A DNA stretch of 64,000 nucleotides, from assembly GCF_003116585.1 (NCBI RefSeq), contig NZ_QEHM01000003.1, positions 48,916-112,915 of the forward strand, written 5' to 3'. Under the pieces are notes generated by a model. That model had not been told where the DNA came from and searched no databases. It saw nothing but the letters and a program-made list of their open reading frames with translations. Both the position numbers and the translations under genes were made by a program. Of this stretch, positions 9,263 to 18,425 are shown in pieces; within the stretch, counting starts at the first letter, position 1; each line of letters begins with the position of its first letter. The stretch is from Albibacillus kandeliae (GTDB lineage: Bacteria; Pseudomonadota; Alphaproteobacteria; Rhodobacterales; Rhodobacteraceae).

Positions 9263-10591
9263 TCAGGCCAACACCGCTTCGGCGGCTGCTCCGAGTCGCA
9301 GCATGGCTTCCTCGGTGTCGGGCGCACACATCATCATCAGGCCGCAGCTTGGCGTGCCCGTGGGCAGGGTCAGGCCGCAGGTTCCCATCAGGTTGCCGAT
9401 CCGCGTGTTGCGCAGCGCAAAGAGGTTAACCCATACGTAGTAGTCGTGGTCGGTCTCCAGCCGGTGCAGGTTGGCAGGCAGGATCGGCGAACTGGGCAAC
9501 AGCACCGCGTCATAGCCCGCCGTCAGCGCGAAATAGGCTTTGCGGATGTCCTGCAGCCGTTCCCACGCCGCCGCGAACTGCGCCGCGGTAAAGGTTTTAC
9601 CCAGCTCGAACCGCTGGCGGATCTCGTGGAACATCAGCTCGGGGTTGGCCTCGATGACAGCGCCCCACTGGCCGTAGGCCTCGCCGCTGTAGAGCACCGC
9701 GCTCACGTCCATCGCGTCGCGGATGGCGGCGAACTCGATCTCTTCGATGACGGCGCCCGCGTCCCGCAGCTTGCGCACGGCGCCCTCGAAGGCCGCACCG
9801 GGCGCCTCGGTCACATCTTCCATCGCGACGGTCTTGAGGATCGCGAACCGGCGGCCTGCCAGCGAAGCGCCCCGCAGGTCCGCCGCCCTCCCCTGCTCCA
9901 TCGCGGCAAGCAGCAGCGCCGCGTCCTCCACGCTGCGGGTCAGCGGGCCGACGGTGTCGAAGCTCTTGATCAGCGGCACCACGCCGTCGAGGCTCAGTCG
10001 CCCCGAGGTGGTCTTGAGCCCCACGAGGTCGTTCCAGGCCGAGGGCACCCGCACCGAACCGCCCGTGTCCGATCCGATCCCAGCCGCAGCGAGGCCGAAG
10101 GCCACCGAGGCGGCGGCGCCGGAGGACGACCCGCCCGACACGGCCTCGTAATCGTTCACGCAGGGCGAGGTCGCGGTCACCGGGTTGTAGCCGAGACCCG
10201 AGAAGGCCAGTTCGCTCATATGCGTCTTGCCGAGACAGACCAGCCCGGCCCGCGTCGCGTTGACCAGCACCGGCGCATCATGCTCTGGCACCCGGTCCTT
10301 CAGCAGGGCCGAACCCGCCTCGGTCGCCACGTCCGCCGTATCGAACAGGTCCTTCCACGAGATCGGCACGCCGTCCAGCGGCGACAGCCGGCGGCCCGCC
10401 TTGGCACGGTCATGGGCGGCTCCCGCCTCGCTCAGCGCGCGGTCGCGGGTCAGGCGGGCATAGATGCGGTCACGGAACTGGTGCGCCTCGATGGCGTCGA
10501 AATGCGCTTCGGCAAGGGCCACCGGGTCGATCTTGCCCGCTCCGATCCCGCGACCCAGATCAGCCGCGGTCATTTTCAGCCAGTCCTGCAT
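9263..10591 (-). CDS. amidase signature family protein
   Basis: 442-residue amidase-signature hydrolase with the Ser-cisSer-Lys triad elements: Lys80 in PLDGVPISWKDLF and the serine loop SGGSSSGAAASVA, followed by GSDTGGSVRVPSAW. Members hydrolyse aryl or aliphatic amides, carbamates or amidated Gln (GatA); this one is shorter than GatA and is not next to gatB or gatC, so a stand-alone amidase is more likely. The ATG at 10591 has AAAGGATGGCGGA upstream. It is divergent from the ubiH-like gene across 86 bp. Confidence 0.88.
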   Translation of the reverse strand: MQDWLKMTAADLGRGIGAGKIDPVALAEAHFDAIEAHQFRDRIYARLTRDRALSEAGAAHDRAKAGRRLSPLDGVPISWKDLFDTADVATEAGSALLKDRVPEHDAPVLVNATRAGLVCLGKTHMSELAFSGLGYNPVTATSPCVNDYEAVSGGSSSGAAASVAFGLAAAGIGSDTGGSVRVPSAWNDLVGLKTTSGRLSLDGVVPLIKSFDTVGPLTRSVEDAALLLAAMEQGRAADLRGASLAGRRFAILKTVAMEDVTEAPGAAFEGAVRKLRDAGAVIEEIEFAAIRDAMDVSAVLYSGEAYGQWGAVIEANPELMFHEIRQRFELGKTFTAAQFAAAWERLQDIRKAYFALTAGYDAVLLPSSPILPANLHRLETDHDYYVWVNLFALRNTRIGNLMGTCGLTLPTGTPSCGLMMMCAPDTEEAMLRLGAAAEAVLA

Positions 10592-10677
10592 TCCGCCATC
10601 CTTTCCCAGTGGTTGGGCGGACGGTAGCGACAGCAATCCGCATGGACAATCCCGGATCGGCGCACATATTGAGCGGC

Positions 10678-11904
10678 ATGAACCGAAGCACTGACATTCT
10701 CGTCGTCGGCGGCGGGCTGAACGGCCCCGCGCTGGCGCTCGCCCTGGCCCAGGCCGGGTTCCCCGTGACGGTGATCGACGCCCTGGCGGAGGATACCCGC
10801 AAGGACGCCGGGTTTGACGGGCGCGCCTATGCGCTGGCTCTCGCCTCACAGCGGCTGCTGTCGGCCATCGGGGTCTGGGAGGCCGTGGCTGACGAGGCCC
10901 AGCCGATGCTGGAGATCAAGGTCAGCGACGGGCGCGCGGGCGAAGGCCCCTCGCCCTTCTTCCTGCATTTCGATCACGGCGAGATCGAGGAAGGCCCGAT
11001 GGGCTACATGGTCGAAGACCGCCACCTGCGCCGCGCCTTTCTTGACGCGATGGACGCCAGCCCGCTGATCACGCAGGTGAACGGCAGCCGCGTGGTCGGG
11101 CAGCACGGCACCCCCGGCGGCGTTTCGGTCGACCTCGACAACGGCGACCGTCTCGATGGCGCGCTGCTGGTCGGCTGCGACGGACGGTTGAGCGGCACCG
11201 CGTCGCGCGCCGGGATCCGGCGCACCGGCTGGGACTACGGCCAGACCGCGCTGGTCTGCGCCATCTCGCACGAGATGCCGCACGAGGGGATCGCCCACCA
11301 GTTCTTCATGCCCCCGGGGCCGCTCGCGATCCTGCCGCTGACCGGCAACCGCAGCTCGATCGTCTGGAGCGAGCGCACCGCCGAGGCGCTGCGGATCAAC
11401 GCATTGGACGATGCGGGATACCTCGAGATGCTGCGGCCCCGCTTCGGCGATTTCCTTGGCGAGATCGGCCTTGCCGGGGCGCGCTTTACCTACCCGCTTG
11501 GCCTCTCGCTCGCCAACAGCTTCATCGGCGAGCGGCTGGCACTGGTCGGCGACGCCGCGCATGGCGTCCACCCCATCGCGGGGCAGGGTCTGAATGCCGG
11601 GCTGCGGGACGTGGCGGCGCTGGCCGAGGTGCTGGCGGACGCCTCACGCCGCGGAGAGGACATGGGCGGGCGGCAGGTGCTGGAGCGTTACCAGCAGTGG
11701 CGGCGCTTTGACACTGCGACGCTGGCGTTGGCGACGGATGCGTTCAACCGCCTGTTCTCGAATGACAACCCGCTGCTGCGCCTTGGCCGTGACATCGGCA
11801 TGGGGCTGGTCAATGCCGCCCCTGCCCTGCGCCGGACCTTCATCCGCGAGGCCGCCGGGCTGACCGGGGACCTGCCCCGGCTGATGCAGGGCAAGCGGGT
11901 CTAG
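10678..11904 (+). CDS. ubiH: UbiH/UbiF/COQ6-family FAD monooxygenase
   Basis: 408-residue flavoprotein hydroxylase. DILVVGGGLNGPALALALAQ near the N-terminus is the FAD-binding Rossmann motif, and GDAAHGVHPIAGQGLNAGLRD is the second FAD motif typical of ubiquinone-synthesis hydroxylases. It would hydroxylate the benzoquinol ring at the membrane surface using NAD(P)H and O2. Which ring position (UbiH, UbiF, UbiI or the alphaproteobacterial UbiL type) cannot be decided here, so the symbol is provisional. ATG at 10678 is preceded by GAGCGG. Ends just before a good terminator. Confidence 0.85.
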   Translation: MNRSTDILVVGGGLNGPALALALAQAGFPVTVIDALAEDTRKDAGFDGRAYALALASQRLLSAIGVWEAVADEAQPMLEIKVSDGRAGEGPSPFFLHFDHGEIEEGPMGYMVEDRHLRRAFLDAMDASPLITQVNGSRVVGQHGTPGGVSVDLDNGDRLDGALLVGCDGRLSGTASRAGIRRTGWDYGQTALVCAISHEMPHEGIAHQFFMPPGPLAILPLTGNRSSIVWSERTAEALRINALDDAGYLEMLRPRFGDFLGEIGLAGARFTYPLGLSLANSFIGERLALVGDAAHGVHPIAGQGLNAGLRDVAALAEVLADASRRGEDMGGRQVLERYQQWRRFDTATLALATDAFNRLFSNDNPLLRLGRDIGMGLVNAAPALRRTFIREAAGLTGDLPRLMQGKRV

Positions 11905-11933
11905 ACCGCTGTCGCGTTAAGGTTTTGTTTGCC

Positions 11934-11955
11934 GTTTCGCGCGCGAAACATTTTT
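11934..11955 (+). terminator. intrinsic terminator of the ubiH-like gene
   Basis: The palindrome GTTTCGCGCGCGAAAC (11934-11949) folds as a 6-bp stem with a CGCG loop and is followed by ATTTTT (11950-11955). It sits 30 bp after the stop codon. Confidence 0.7.
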
Positions 11956-12013
11956 CGCGCAACCGCCTGATTTCCTTGGCCGGTTAACCACCTGTCAACC
12001 AAGCGTAGGTGCC

Positions 12014-12199
12014 TCAGTCGAGGCGCCGCGCCTCGTCCACCAGCATGATCGGGATGCCGTTGCGGATCGGAAAGGCTAGCCCGGCGGGCTTCGAGATCAG
12101 CTCCTGCGCCTCGGCGTCGTATTCCAGGTTGGCATGGGTCTGGGGGCAGACCAGCGCCTCCAGCATCCGCCGGTCGAACGCCGGCTGGGTATCGCTCAT
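12014..12199 (-). CDS. Trm112-family small protein
   Basis: 61-residue protein of the Trm112/YcaR (UPF0434) type: [17 protein letters not shown] then [21 protein letters not shown]. These are small beta-rich proteins, in eukaryotes and some bacteria partners of methyltransferases. The second zinc cysteine pair of canonical Trm112 is absent here. The start ATG at 12199 overlaps the upstream stop as ATGA, indicating translational coupling to the LON-domain gene; an ATG two codons earlier (12205) is an alternative. Confidence 0.85.
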   Translation of the reverse strand: MSDTQPAFDRRMLEALVCPQTHANLEYDAEAQELISKPAGLAFPIRNGIPIMLVDEARRLD

Positions 12200-12837
12200 T
12201 GCCATGTCTCGTCTCCATTCCCGCCCCTCAGGGCGAATTCGATCAGGGTGACCAGCGTCTCGCGCCGGGTGCTCAGCGAGGGGGCCTCCAGAAGGGCCTG
12301 CTTGTCCTCGGGGGCAAAGTCCAGAAGCATCGACAGCGAGTTGATCAGCAGCTCGTCCTCGGCCCGCTTCAGCGTTTTCCAGTCGGTCGCCATGTGGCGC
12401 CGGTCGAACAGCCGTTGCAGCAGTTCGAGAAAGGCCGTGCGGTCGAAGTCGGGATCGCTCTCGCTGCGGGCGAGGTCTCTCTCGAACCCAGTCCACGACA
12501 CCTCGCAGCGCCGGTAGGGGGTGAACCCCGACACCTCCTGCGAGATGCGGAAGCGCGATATCCCGGCAAGGGTGATCATGTAGCGCCCGTCCTCGGTTTC
12601 CGAGAACTGCGTGACCCGCCCGGCGCAGCCGATGCTGTGAAGCCCGTCGCTGCCGCCCGGGCGCGGGTTGGGCTGGACCATGCCGATCAGCCGGTGCGGT
12701 GTCTTGAGCGTGTCTTCCAGCATCTGGAGGTAACGCGGCTCGAAGATGTTCAGCGGCAATCTGGACCGGGGCAACAACAGTGCCCCGGGCAAGGGAAACA
12801 CCGGAATAAGATCCGGCAGATCGGCAGCTTTGATCAT
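12196..12837 (-). CDS. LON substrate-binding domain protein
   Basis: 213-residue stand-alone LON (PUA-like) domain protein, with [26 protein letters not shown] at the start, the family hallmark. It lacks the AAA+ and protease domains of Lon, so it is not a protease; its function in alphaproteobacteria is unknown. It is the first gene of a two-gene unit with the Trm112-like gene (ATGA overlap) and lies 27 bp after the thioredoxin gene, so all three may be co-transcribed. Confidence 0.9.
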   Translation of the reverse strand: MIKAADLPDLIPVFPLPGALLLPRSRLPLNIFEPRYLQMLEDTLKTPHRLIGMVQPNPRPGGSDGLHSIGCAGRVTQFSETEDGRYMITLAGISRFRISQEVSGFTPYRRCEVSWTGFERDLARSESDPDFDRTAFLELLQRLFDRRHMATDWKTLKRAEDELLINSLSMLLDFAPEDKQALLEAPSLSTRRETLVTLIEFALRGGNGDETWQ

Positions 12838-12864
12838 GCTAAGGAAGCTAGTCCTCGCCGCGCC

Positions 12865-13779
12865 TCAGGCAAATATCATCGACGACAATTTTCGCCGCCC
12901 GTTCAGCACAACCGGATCATTGGGCTTGAGCGCGTCGAAAATGGTAAAGAGCTGGGTCTTGGCCGCGCCCTCGTTCCACTCCCGGTCACGCCGGAACAGA
13001 TCCAGCAGCTGATCGACCGCCTCGGCGGACTTGCCCGTGGCATAGAGCGCCTGAGCGAGGTCGAAGCGGGCCTGCAGGTTCGACGGATCGGCCTCGACCG
13101 CTGCCTGAAGCTCGGCCACCGGGCCGGCATCGGCGGCCTGCCGCGCCAGCTCGATCTGGGCGTGGGCCGCTTCCAGTTCGGCGGAGGACGAAATCTCGGC
13201 CGGGGCGCCGTTCAGGATCGCTTCGGCCTGTTCGAGGTCCCCCATCGCGATGTGCGCGCGGATCAGCCCGCCATAGGCCGCTGCGTTCTTCGGATCTTCG
13301 CCAAGGATCGCGGCAAAGGTCTGGGCGGCGTCGGTGGCCGCGCCCTCGGCCAGCATCTCTTCGGCGGCGGCAATCGCCTCGGCCAACTGGTCGCCCGGGG
13401 CTTCGCCCCCGGCCATGGTCACCACGCGGTCGATGAACTTCTTGATCTCCGAGCCGGGCAGCGCGCCCTGAAACCCGTCGACCGGCTGCCCCTTGTAGAA
13501 GGCATAGACCGTCGGGATCGACTGGATCTGAAGCTGGCCCGCCAGCATCTGCGCCTCGTCGACGTTGACCTTGACCATCTTCACCGCACCCTTGGCAGCC
13601 TTCACGGCCTCTTCCAGTTGCGGCCCGAGGGTCTTGCAGGGGCCGCACCACGGCGCCCAGAAGTCGACGATGATCGGCAGGTCCTGACTGGCCTGGACCA
13701 CGTCCTGCATGAAGGTGGCCTCGGACGAGTCCTTGATCAGGTCCGCGCCCGGCGCGGCGGAGGTGAAGTCGAGTTCCAT
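12865..13779 (-). CDS. cnoX: thioredoxin-TPR protein (CnoX/YbbN-like co-chaperone)
   Basis: 304 residues: an N-terminal thioredoxin domain (FWAPWCGPCKTLGPQL, active-site CGPC at about residues 40-45), then from about 125 a helical region built of tetratricopeptide-like repeats (AEAEMLAEGAATDAAQTF, NLQARFDLAQALYATGK). This is the CnoX (YbbN) arrangement; in E. coli CnoX binds misfolding proteins during bleach stress and passes them to GroEL or DnaK. Retention of both cysteines suggests redox activity, unlike E. coli. The ATG at 13779 has GGGAG upstream. It follows xthA by 69 bp. Confidence 0.9.
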   Translation of the reverse strand: MELDFTSAAPGADLIKDSSEATFMQDVVQASQDLPIIVDFWAPWCGPCKTLGPQLEEAVKAAKGAVKMVKVNVDEAQMLAGQLQIQSIPTVYAFYKGQPVDGFQGALPGSEIKKFIDRVVTMAGGEAPGDQLAEAIAAAEEMLAEGAATDAAQTFAAILGEDPKNAAAYGGLIRAHIAMGDLEQAEAILNGAPAEISSSAELEAAHAQIELARQAADAGPVAELQAAVEADPSNLQARFDLAQALYATGKSAEAVDQLLDLFRRDREWNEGAAKTQLFTIFDALKPNDPVVLNGRRKLSSMIFA

Positions 13780-13848
13780 TCTGAACTCCCGTTTTGAATG
13801 ACAAGTGTTGCCTCTCATATGTGAGGCCACTTGCCTGTTGTCAAAGCC

Positions 13849-14637
13849 TTATAGATCGAAGGTCGCGAAGACGGGGGCGTGGTCCGAAGGCTGCTGCCAT
13901 CCGCGCGCGTCGCGCAGCACCCGGCTGGAATGCGCGGCGTTCGAGATGTCGGGCGTGGCCCAGACGTGGTCGAGCCTGCGGCCCTTGTCGGCGCCCGACC
14001 AGTCCTTGGCCCGGTAGGACCACCACGAGTAGAGCAGGCCCGAGGGAATGTCCTGCCGGGTGACGTCGACCCACTTGCCCGCGTCCTGCGCGGCGCCGAG
14101 GTGTTCGACCTCGATGGGCGTGTGGCTGACAATCTTCAGCAGCTTCTTGTGATCCCAGACATCGTCTTCACGCGGGGCGATGTTGAGGTCGCCGACGAGG
14201 ATGGACTTCTGCGGGTTGTCCGCATGGAAGGCGTCGCGCATCTCGGTCAGGTAGTCGAGTTTCTGACCGAACTTCTCGTTCTTCTCGCGGTCGGGCTCGT
14301 CCCCTCCTGCGGGAACGTAGAAATTGTGGATCGTCACCCCGTTTTCCAGTCGCCCGGCGATGTGGCGGGCATGGCCGAGGCTTGCGTAGTCGACCGAGCC
14401 GACCTCCTCGATGGGCAGCTTGGACAGGATGGCGACGCCATTGTAACCCTTCTGCCCGCGCCCGATCATGTGGGTGTAGCCGAGGGCACGGAACCCTTCG
14501 AGCGGGATCTTCTCGACCGGGGACTTGCACTCCTGGAGGCAGAGAACGTCGGGCATCTCCTCCTGCATCAGCTTCAGGACGATGGGTTCGCGCAGGCGGA
14601 CCGAGTTGATGTTCCAGGTGGCAAGGGTGAAGGGCAT
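13849..14637 (-). CDS. xthA: exodeoxyribonuclease III
   Basis: 262-residue exonuclease III/AP endonuclease of base-excision repair. The sequence opens MPFTLATWNINSVRLR (Asn metal/active-site motif), continues with LCLQECK (catalytic Glu), SILVGDLNIAP (Asp and Asn), and ends with RLDHVWATPDI and QPSDHAPVFATFDL (the Asp-His pair). Full family length. In Rhodobacterales xthA often follows lolA; here they are about 10 kb apart. Confidence 0.95.
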   Translation of the reverse strand: MPFTLATWNINSVRLREPIVLKLMQEEMPDVLCLQECKSPVEKIPLEGFRALGYTHMIGRGQKGYNGVAILSKLPIEEVGSVDYASLGHARHIAGRLENGVTIHNFYVPAGGDEPDREKNEKFGQKLDYLTEMRDAFHADNPQKSILVGDLNIAPREDDVWDHKKLLKIVSHTPIEVEHLGAAQDAGKWVDVTRQDIPSGLLYSWWSYRAKDWSGADKGRRLDHVWATPDISNAAHSSRVLRDARGWQQPSDHAPVFATFDL

Positions 14638-14705
14638 GTGCAGGTCTCCGAGTCAGCCTGCGCGATCCTAGGGATGTGGCGCGCGGGGTAAACCCCGGAA
14701 CCTGC

Positions 14706-15569
14706 TCAAAGCACGAGGAGCAGGATGACCCCCACGACCGACAGGCCGATCCCGGCGAGGCCGAGGGGCGACACGCTGCGCTGGCGCAGCACGATCCGGT
14801 TCATCGCGTAGGTTATCAGCGGATAGGTCGCGACGAGCGGCGCCACCGAGGTCACCGGGCCAAGGTTCAGCGCGGCGTAGAGCGTCAGCAGCGCCATGCC
14901 GTTCGCCAACCCGATGCCGATGAACCAGAGCAGCCCCGCGCGCGGGATGGCATAGCGGCGGGGCCCCACCGAAAGGCGGACGGTCCAGATCGTCGAGGCC
15001 GAGACGAGATAGGCGATGGTGGCGGCGGCAAAGGCGTCGGGCCAGCCCGCCAGCCCGGTCTTGACCAGCGGCTGCGCCGCGCCCCTCAGCGCCGCGCCTG
15101 CCACCGGGATCAGCAGCAGCCAGAGACCGGCGCGGGAATGCGAGCGCACCCGCGCCAGCGTGATCAGCCCGAGCCCGGCAAAGAGGACGGCGATGCCGGC
15201 GACCTGCCCGAGGTGGGGCACCTCGCCGAGGAACATCACCGCCAGACCGATGGCGAAGAGCGGCGTCAGGTTGCCGAGCGCGGCGGTCAGGTCCCCGCCC
15301 AGCCGCTTGTTGGCGGCAAAGTTCAGCAGCGTGACCGCGGCAGGATAGACAAGGCCCGAGACCGCGAAGATCGCCGCGCTGCTCGGGTTCCAGTCGCTCC
15401 AGCCAACGGTGGCGGGCGCGAGCAGCAGGAAGAAGACCGCGCTGGTCGGCACGCTGATCGAGGCTCCGACGAGGCCCGGCAGGTGGCGCAGCCCGAACTG
15501 GGTCGCGACGATGCCCGCCGCGAAGAACAGCGCCGACAGGAACGAGATCAGGAAAAGTCCGAAGTCCAA
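14706..15569 (-). CDS. EamA/DMT-superfamily transporter
   Basis: 287-residue integral membrane protein of about ten hydrophobic helices in two similar halves, the EamA drug/metabolite transporter layout; direction and substrate unknown. The likely start is TTG at 15569 (MDFGLFLISF): two codons upstream the frame is closed by TGA, and no earlier ATG or GTG exists. The gene ends 68 bp from xthA and follows the araC-type gene by 52 bp on the same strand. Confidence 0.82.
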   Translation of the reverse strand: MDFGLFLISFLSALFFAAGIVATQFGLRHLPGLVGASISVPTSAVFFLLLAPATVGWSDWNPSSAAIFAVSGLVYPAAVTLLNFAANKRLGGDLTAALGNLTPLFAIGLAVMFLGEVPHLGQVAGIAVLFAGLGLITLARVRSHSRAGLWLLLIPVAGAALRGAAQPLVKTGLAGWPDAFAAATIAYLVSASTIWTVRLSVGPRRYAIPRAGLLWFIGIGLANGMALLTLYAALNLGPVTSVAPLVATYPLITYAMNRIVLRQRSVSPLGLAGIGLSVVGVILLLVL

Positions 15570-15621
15570 CGATCAGGTCCGTTCCGGCGATCCGTTGGCG
15601 GGGCGGGGAAAGTGCATGAGG

Positions 15622-16617
15622 TCAGACAAGGCCCTGCCTGCGCCAGTTGCCCGGTGACATGCCATAGACCTCGCGGAAGCTGCGGCCGAAATGCGAGGCA
15701 TCGCGGAAGCCGGCCATGTAGCCCACCGACGCGACAGGCAGGTGGGCGTGCCTCTGCTCGCCCAGCAGGCGCGCGGCAAGGGCGAGGCGTTCGGCGCGGA
15801 GCATGTCACCGAAGGCTTCGCCGTTCCGGGTACAGAGGTTGCGGATGTAGCCGGGCGAGAGCCCGGCCTCGGCGGCGAGATCGCCGATGGTGAAATCGGG
15901 ATCGGCGCAACGCCGGGCAAGGATCCCGCGCAGCCGCAGCACATGCGCGACCGGCCGGTCGGCCCCCAGCCCTGTGGGTTGGCGATCGCCCGCAGCGAGC
16001 GCGGCAAGCGACAGGATGACGGTGTAAAGTCGGTCGAAGTCGTCCCCGCTGTTTCGCGCCGCGCGCCGCGCGAGGGTTCGGGCGGTTTCGGCCAGCAGGC
16101 GGCCATAATCCCCGCCCTGGCAGAACTTGAGGGGGGCGCCCTGCGGCAGGCCATCCCGCCCGGCCTGCTTTGGCAGCATCAGGGAGGCGACCGAGAAATC
16201 CCGGCAGGCGGAGTGATCGATATCGAAGGCTTGGCTGCCGTCGAACAGGCCGATCTCCCCCGTCTTCAGCACGATGGACTCGCCACCCTGCGAGATGCGG
16301 CATTCGCCGCTCAGTTGCAGGTTGAGATAGTAGCAGTCCTGCGGGGTAGCGGCGATCTCGGCCCGGCCGCGATGCACCTCGTGACTCTTGGAGGCGACGA
16401 GATTCAGAACCCCCTCCCCTACCGGCAAGGACATCAGCCTTGCGTGGAAACTGGTCCGGCGGGCCCTGTCGACCTCGGGCCGCAGCGGCATGAAGGCGGC
16501 GCAGATACCTTCGCGGTAGTATTGAAATGCATCGGTGTCGGCCACGTCGGCCGTGTCCCAGACCCGGGCGTCCGGGCGGATGTGAGGCCCGGAACAGGAT
16601 TGGTGAAGCCCGTTCAT
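15622..16617 (-). CDS. AraC-family transcriptional regulator
   Basis: 331 residues. The first ~200 form an AraC-binding-domain-like sensor (HARLMSLPVGEGVLNLVASKSHEVHRG, DCYYLNLQLSGECRI). The last ~100 hold the double helix-turn-helix: DFTIGDLAAEAGLSPGYIRNLC and the signature YMAGFRDASHFGRSFREVYGMSP. It diverges from an alpha/beta hydrolase gene across 62 bp, so it probably controls that gene, its own, or the downstream exporter. Inducer unknown. Confidence 0.9.
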   Translation of the reverse strand: MNGLHQSCSGPHIRPDARVWDTADVADTDAFQYYREGICAAFMPLRPEVDRARRTSFHARLMSLPVGEGVLNLVASKSHEVHRGRAEIAATPQDCYYLNLQLSGECRISQGGESIVLKTGEIGLFDGSQAFDIDHSACRDFSVASLMLPKQAGRDGLPQGAPLKFCQGGDYGRLLAETARTLARRAARNSGDDFDRLYTVILSLAALAAGDRQPTGLGADRPVAHVLRLRGILARRCADPDFTIGDLAAEAGLSPGYIRNLCTRNGEAFGDMLRAERLALAARLLGEQRHAHLPVASVGYMAGFRDASHFGRSFREVYGMSPGNWRRQGLV

Positions 16618-16679
16618 TCCCTGACATCCCCCTCCACGACATAGTCTCCCCCGCCAAACCTAAGAGAGGGAGTATTCGC

Positions 16680-17405
16680 ATGTCTACCTATGTTCTGGTT
16701 CACGGCGCCTGGCACACCGGAGAACTGTTCGAGGATGTCGCCCGCCCGATCCGGGAGGCCGGGCACGAGGTTCACTGTCCGACCATCGCGGGCAACGCGC
16801 CCGGCGATCCGCGCACGACGGGGCTCGACGCGGCCATCGCCTCCATCGTCTCCTACCTCGAGGACAACGACCTCGACGACGTGATCCTGCTGGGGCACAG
16901 CTATGGCGGCATGGTCATCACCGGCACCGCCGACCGCTGCCCCGAGCGCATCCGGCGGCTGATCTACTGGAATGCCTTCGTGCCGAACGATGGCGAGGCG
17001 CTGAACGATATGGTGCCGCCCCACTACGTTGCTCTGTTCGACGGGGTCAGCGCCGCAAGCCCGGACAACAGCGTGATGCTGCCCTACCCGATCTGGCGCG
17101 AGGCCTTCATCAACGACGCCCCGGGCGAGCTGGCACAGGCGGCGTTCGACAAGCTGAACGCGCATCCCTACGCCACCTTCACCGAAGCGATCAGATTGAG
17201 TCGCAACCCGGCGGAAATGGACCTGCCCAAATCCTTCATCAATTGCACCGAGGACACCGCCCTGCCCCAGAGCCTTGGCTGGCACCCGCGCCTGTCCGAA
17301 AAGCTGGGCCTGTTCCGGCTGGTGCAGATTCCCGGCAGTCATGAACTGTGCTTTTCCGACCCTGCGGCGCTGGCGCAGGCCATCCTCGCCGCGGGCCGGG
17401 ACTGA
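16680..17405 (+). CDS. alpha/beta-fold hydrolase (EstC-like)
   Basis: 241-residue alpha/beta hydrolase: oxyanion segment YVLVHGAWHTG at residues 4-14, nucleophile elbow GHSYG with Ser74, and a late His in PGSHELCFSDP. It resembles small esterases of the EstC/salicylate-esterase-like branch that lack a signal peptide. GAGGGAG precedes the ATG. The divergent AraC regulator is the likely controller. Substrate unknown. Confidence 0.87.
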   Translation: MSTYVLVHGAWHTGELFEDVARPIREAGHEVHCPTIAGNAPGDPRTTGLDAAIASIVSYLEDNDLDDVILLGHSYGGMVITGTADRCPERIRRLIYWNAFVPNDGEALNDMVPPHYVALFDGVSAASPDNSVMLPYPIWREAFINDAPGELAQAAFDKLNAHPYATFTEAIRLSRNPAEMDLPKSFINCTEDTALPQSLGWHPRLSEKLGLFRLVQIPGSHELCFSDPAALAQAILAAGRD

Positions 17406-17428
17406 GGGGCGCAGACTGTCGTGAAGAC

Positions 17429-17457
17429 AAAAAAAGACCGGGCACAATGGCCCGGTC
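17429..17457 (-). terminator. intrinsic terminator of the CenR-like gene
   Basis: The perfect 8-bp stem GACCGGGC (17436-17443) / GCCCGGTC (17450-17457) with a 6-nt loop is followed on the minus strand by seven T residues (A-run 17429-17435 on plus). It also faces the end of the converging hydrolase gene. Confidence 0.8.
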
Positions 17458-17578
17458 AGTCCAACAGGGAGGTGCACATCATAACCCGGACGTGCGCGGG
17501 ATGGGGTCAATCTAGCAGGTATTATAACCCGCTTTCTGTGAAATGGGTCACATTGATTGCAATTTCAAGTAGATGAAA

Positions 17579-18265
17579 TCAGGCGACAAGCCGATATCCG
17601 CCGGATTCCGTAACCAGCAACCGCGCATTCGACGGATCGGGTTCGATCTTTTGCCGAAGACGGTAAATATGGGTCTCGAGCGTGTGCGTCGTGACGCCCG
17701 CATTGTAGCCCCAGACCTCGTGCAGAAGCACATCGCGCGCCACCACGCCCTCGGTCGAGCGATAGAGGAACTTGAGGATATTGGTTTCCTTCTCGGTGAG
17801 GCGAATCTTCTTGTCGTCCTCGGTCACCAGCATCTTCATCGCCGGGCGGAAGGTATACGGCCCGAGCTGGAACACCGCGTCTTCCGACTGTTCGTGCTGG
17901 CGCAGCTGAGCCCGGATGCGGGCCAGCAGAACCGGGAACTTGAACGGCTTGGTCACGTAGTCATTGGCGCCCGCGTCCAACCCGAGAATGGTATCGGCGT
18001 CGCTGTCGTGGCCGGTCAGCATGATGATCGGCGACTTCACACCCTGCTTGCGCATCAGCTTGCACAGCTCGCGACCGTCGGTGTCGGGAAGGCCGACATC
18101 GAGAATGATCAGGTCATAGAGCGCTTCCTTCACGCGCTCCATCGCGCCGGCCCCGTCACCGGCCTCGAAAACGTCGAAGTCCTCGGTGATGACCAGCTGT
18201 TCGCTGAGCGCCTCACGCAGGTCCTCGTCATCGTCCACGAGCAGAAGTTTCTTGAGTTGCGACAT
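17579..18265 (-). CDS. cenR: OmpR-family response regulator (CenR-like)
   Basis: 228-residue response regulator. The receiver domain has acidic Asp11/Asp12, phospho-acceptor Asp56 in DLIILDVGLPD, and Lys in YVTKPFKFP. The C-terminal winged helix (from about 130) has LTEKETNILKFLYRS and THTLETHIYRLRQKI. No sensor kinase gene is adjacent. Sequence and orphan location match the essential CenR of Caulobacter and its Rhodobacter counterpart, which controls cell-envelope genes; this assignment is from family resemblance. AGGAGG lies 6 nt before the ATG at 18265. Own terminator. Confidence 0.85.
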   Translation of the reverse strand: MSQLKKLLLVDDDEDLREALSEQLVITEDFDVFEAGDGAGAMERVKEALYDLIILDVGLPDTDGRELCKLMRKQGVKSPIIMLTGHDSDADTILGLDAGANDYVTKPFKFPVLLARIRAQLRQHEQSEDAVFQLGPYTFRPAMKMLVTEDDKKIRLTEKETNILKFLYRSTEGVVARDVLLHEVWGYNAGVTTHTLETHIYRLRQKIEPDPSNARLLVTESGGYRLVA

Positions 18266-18425
18266 TTTGGGGCCTCCTGACTTGCTGCACCAGATGTGGC
18301 GGTAACGCTTCCGCGACAAGATATGCTGCAGGAATTCACGCTGTCGTGTCCGAATTCGGCGAAATGTTTCACATTCCCTCAAAGAGCGCATAGATAAATG
18401 CGCGAATTGATCAGGACGCCCTCCC

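Noticed and set aside
13802-13833. Bulged hairpin between xthA and the thioredoxin gene
   Set aside because: Arms CAAGTG/CACTTG and GCCTC/GAGGC are present but have a bulge and no U-tract; too weak to call a terminator or switch.
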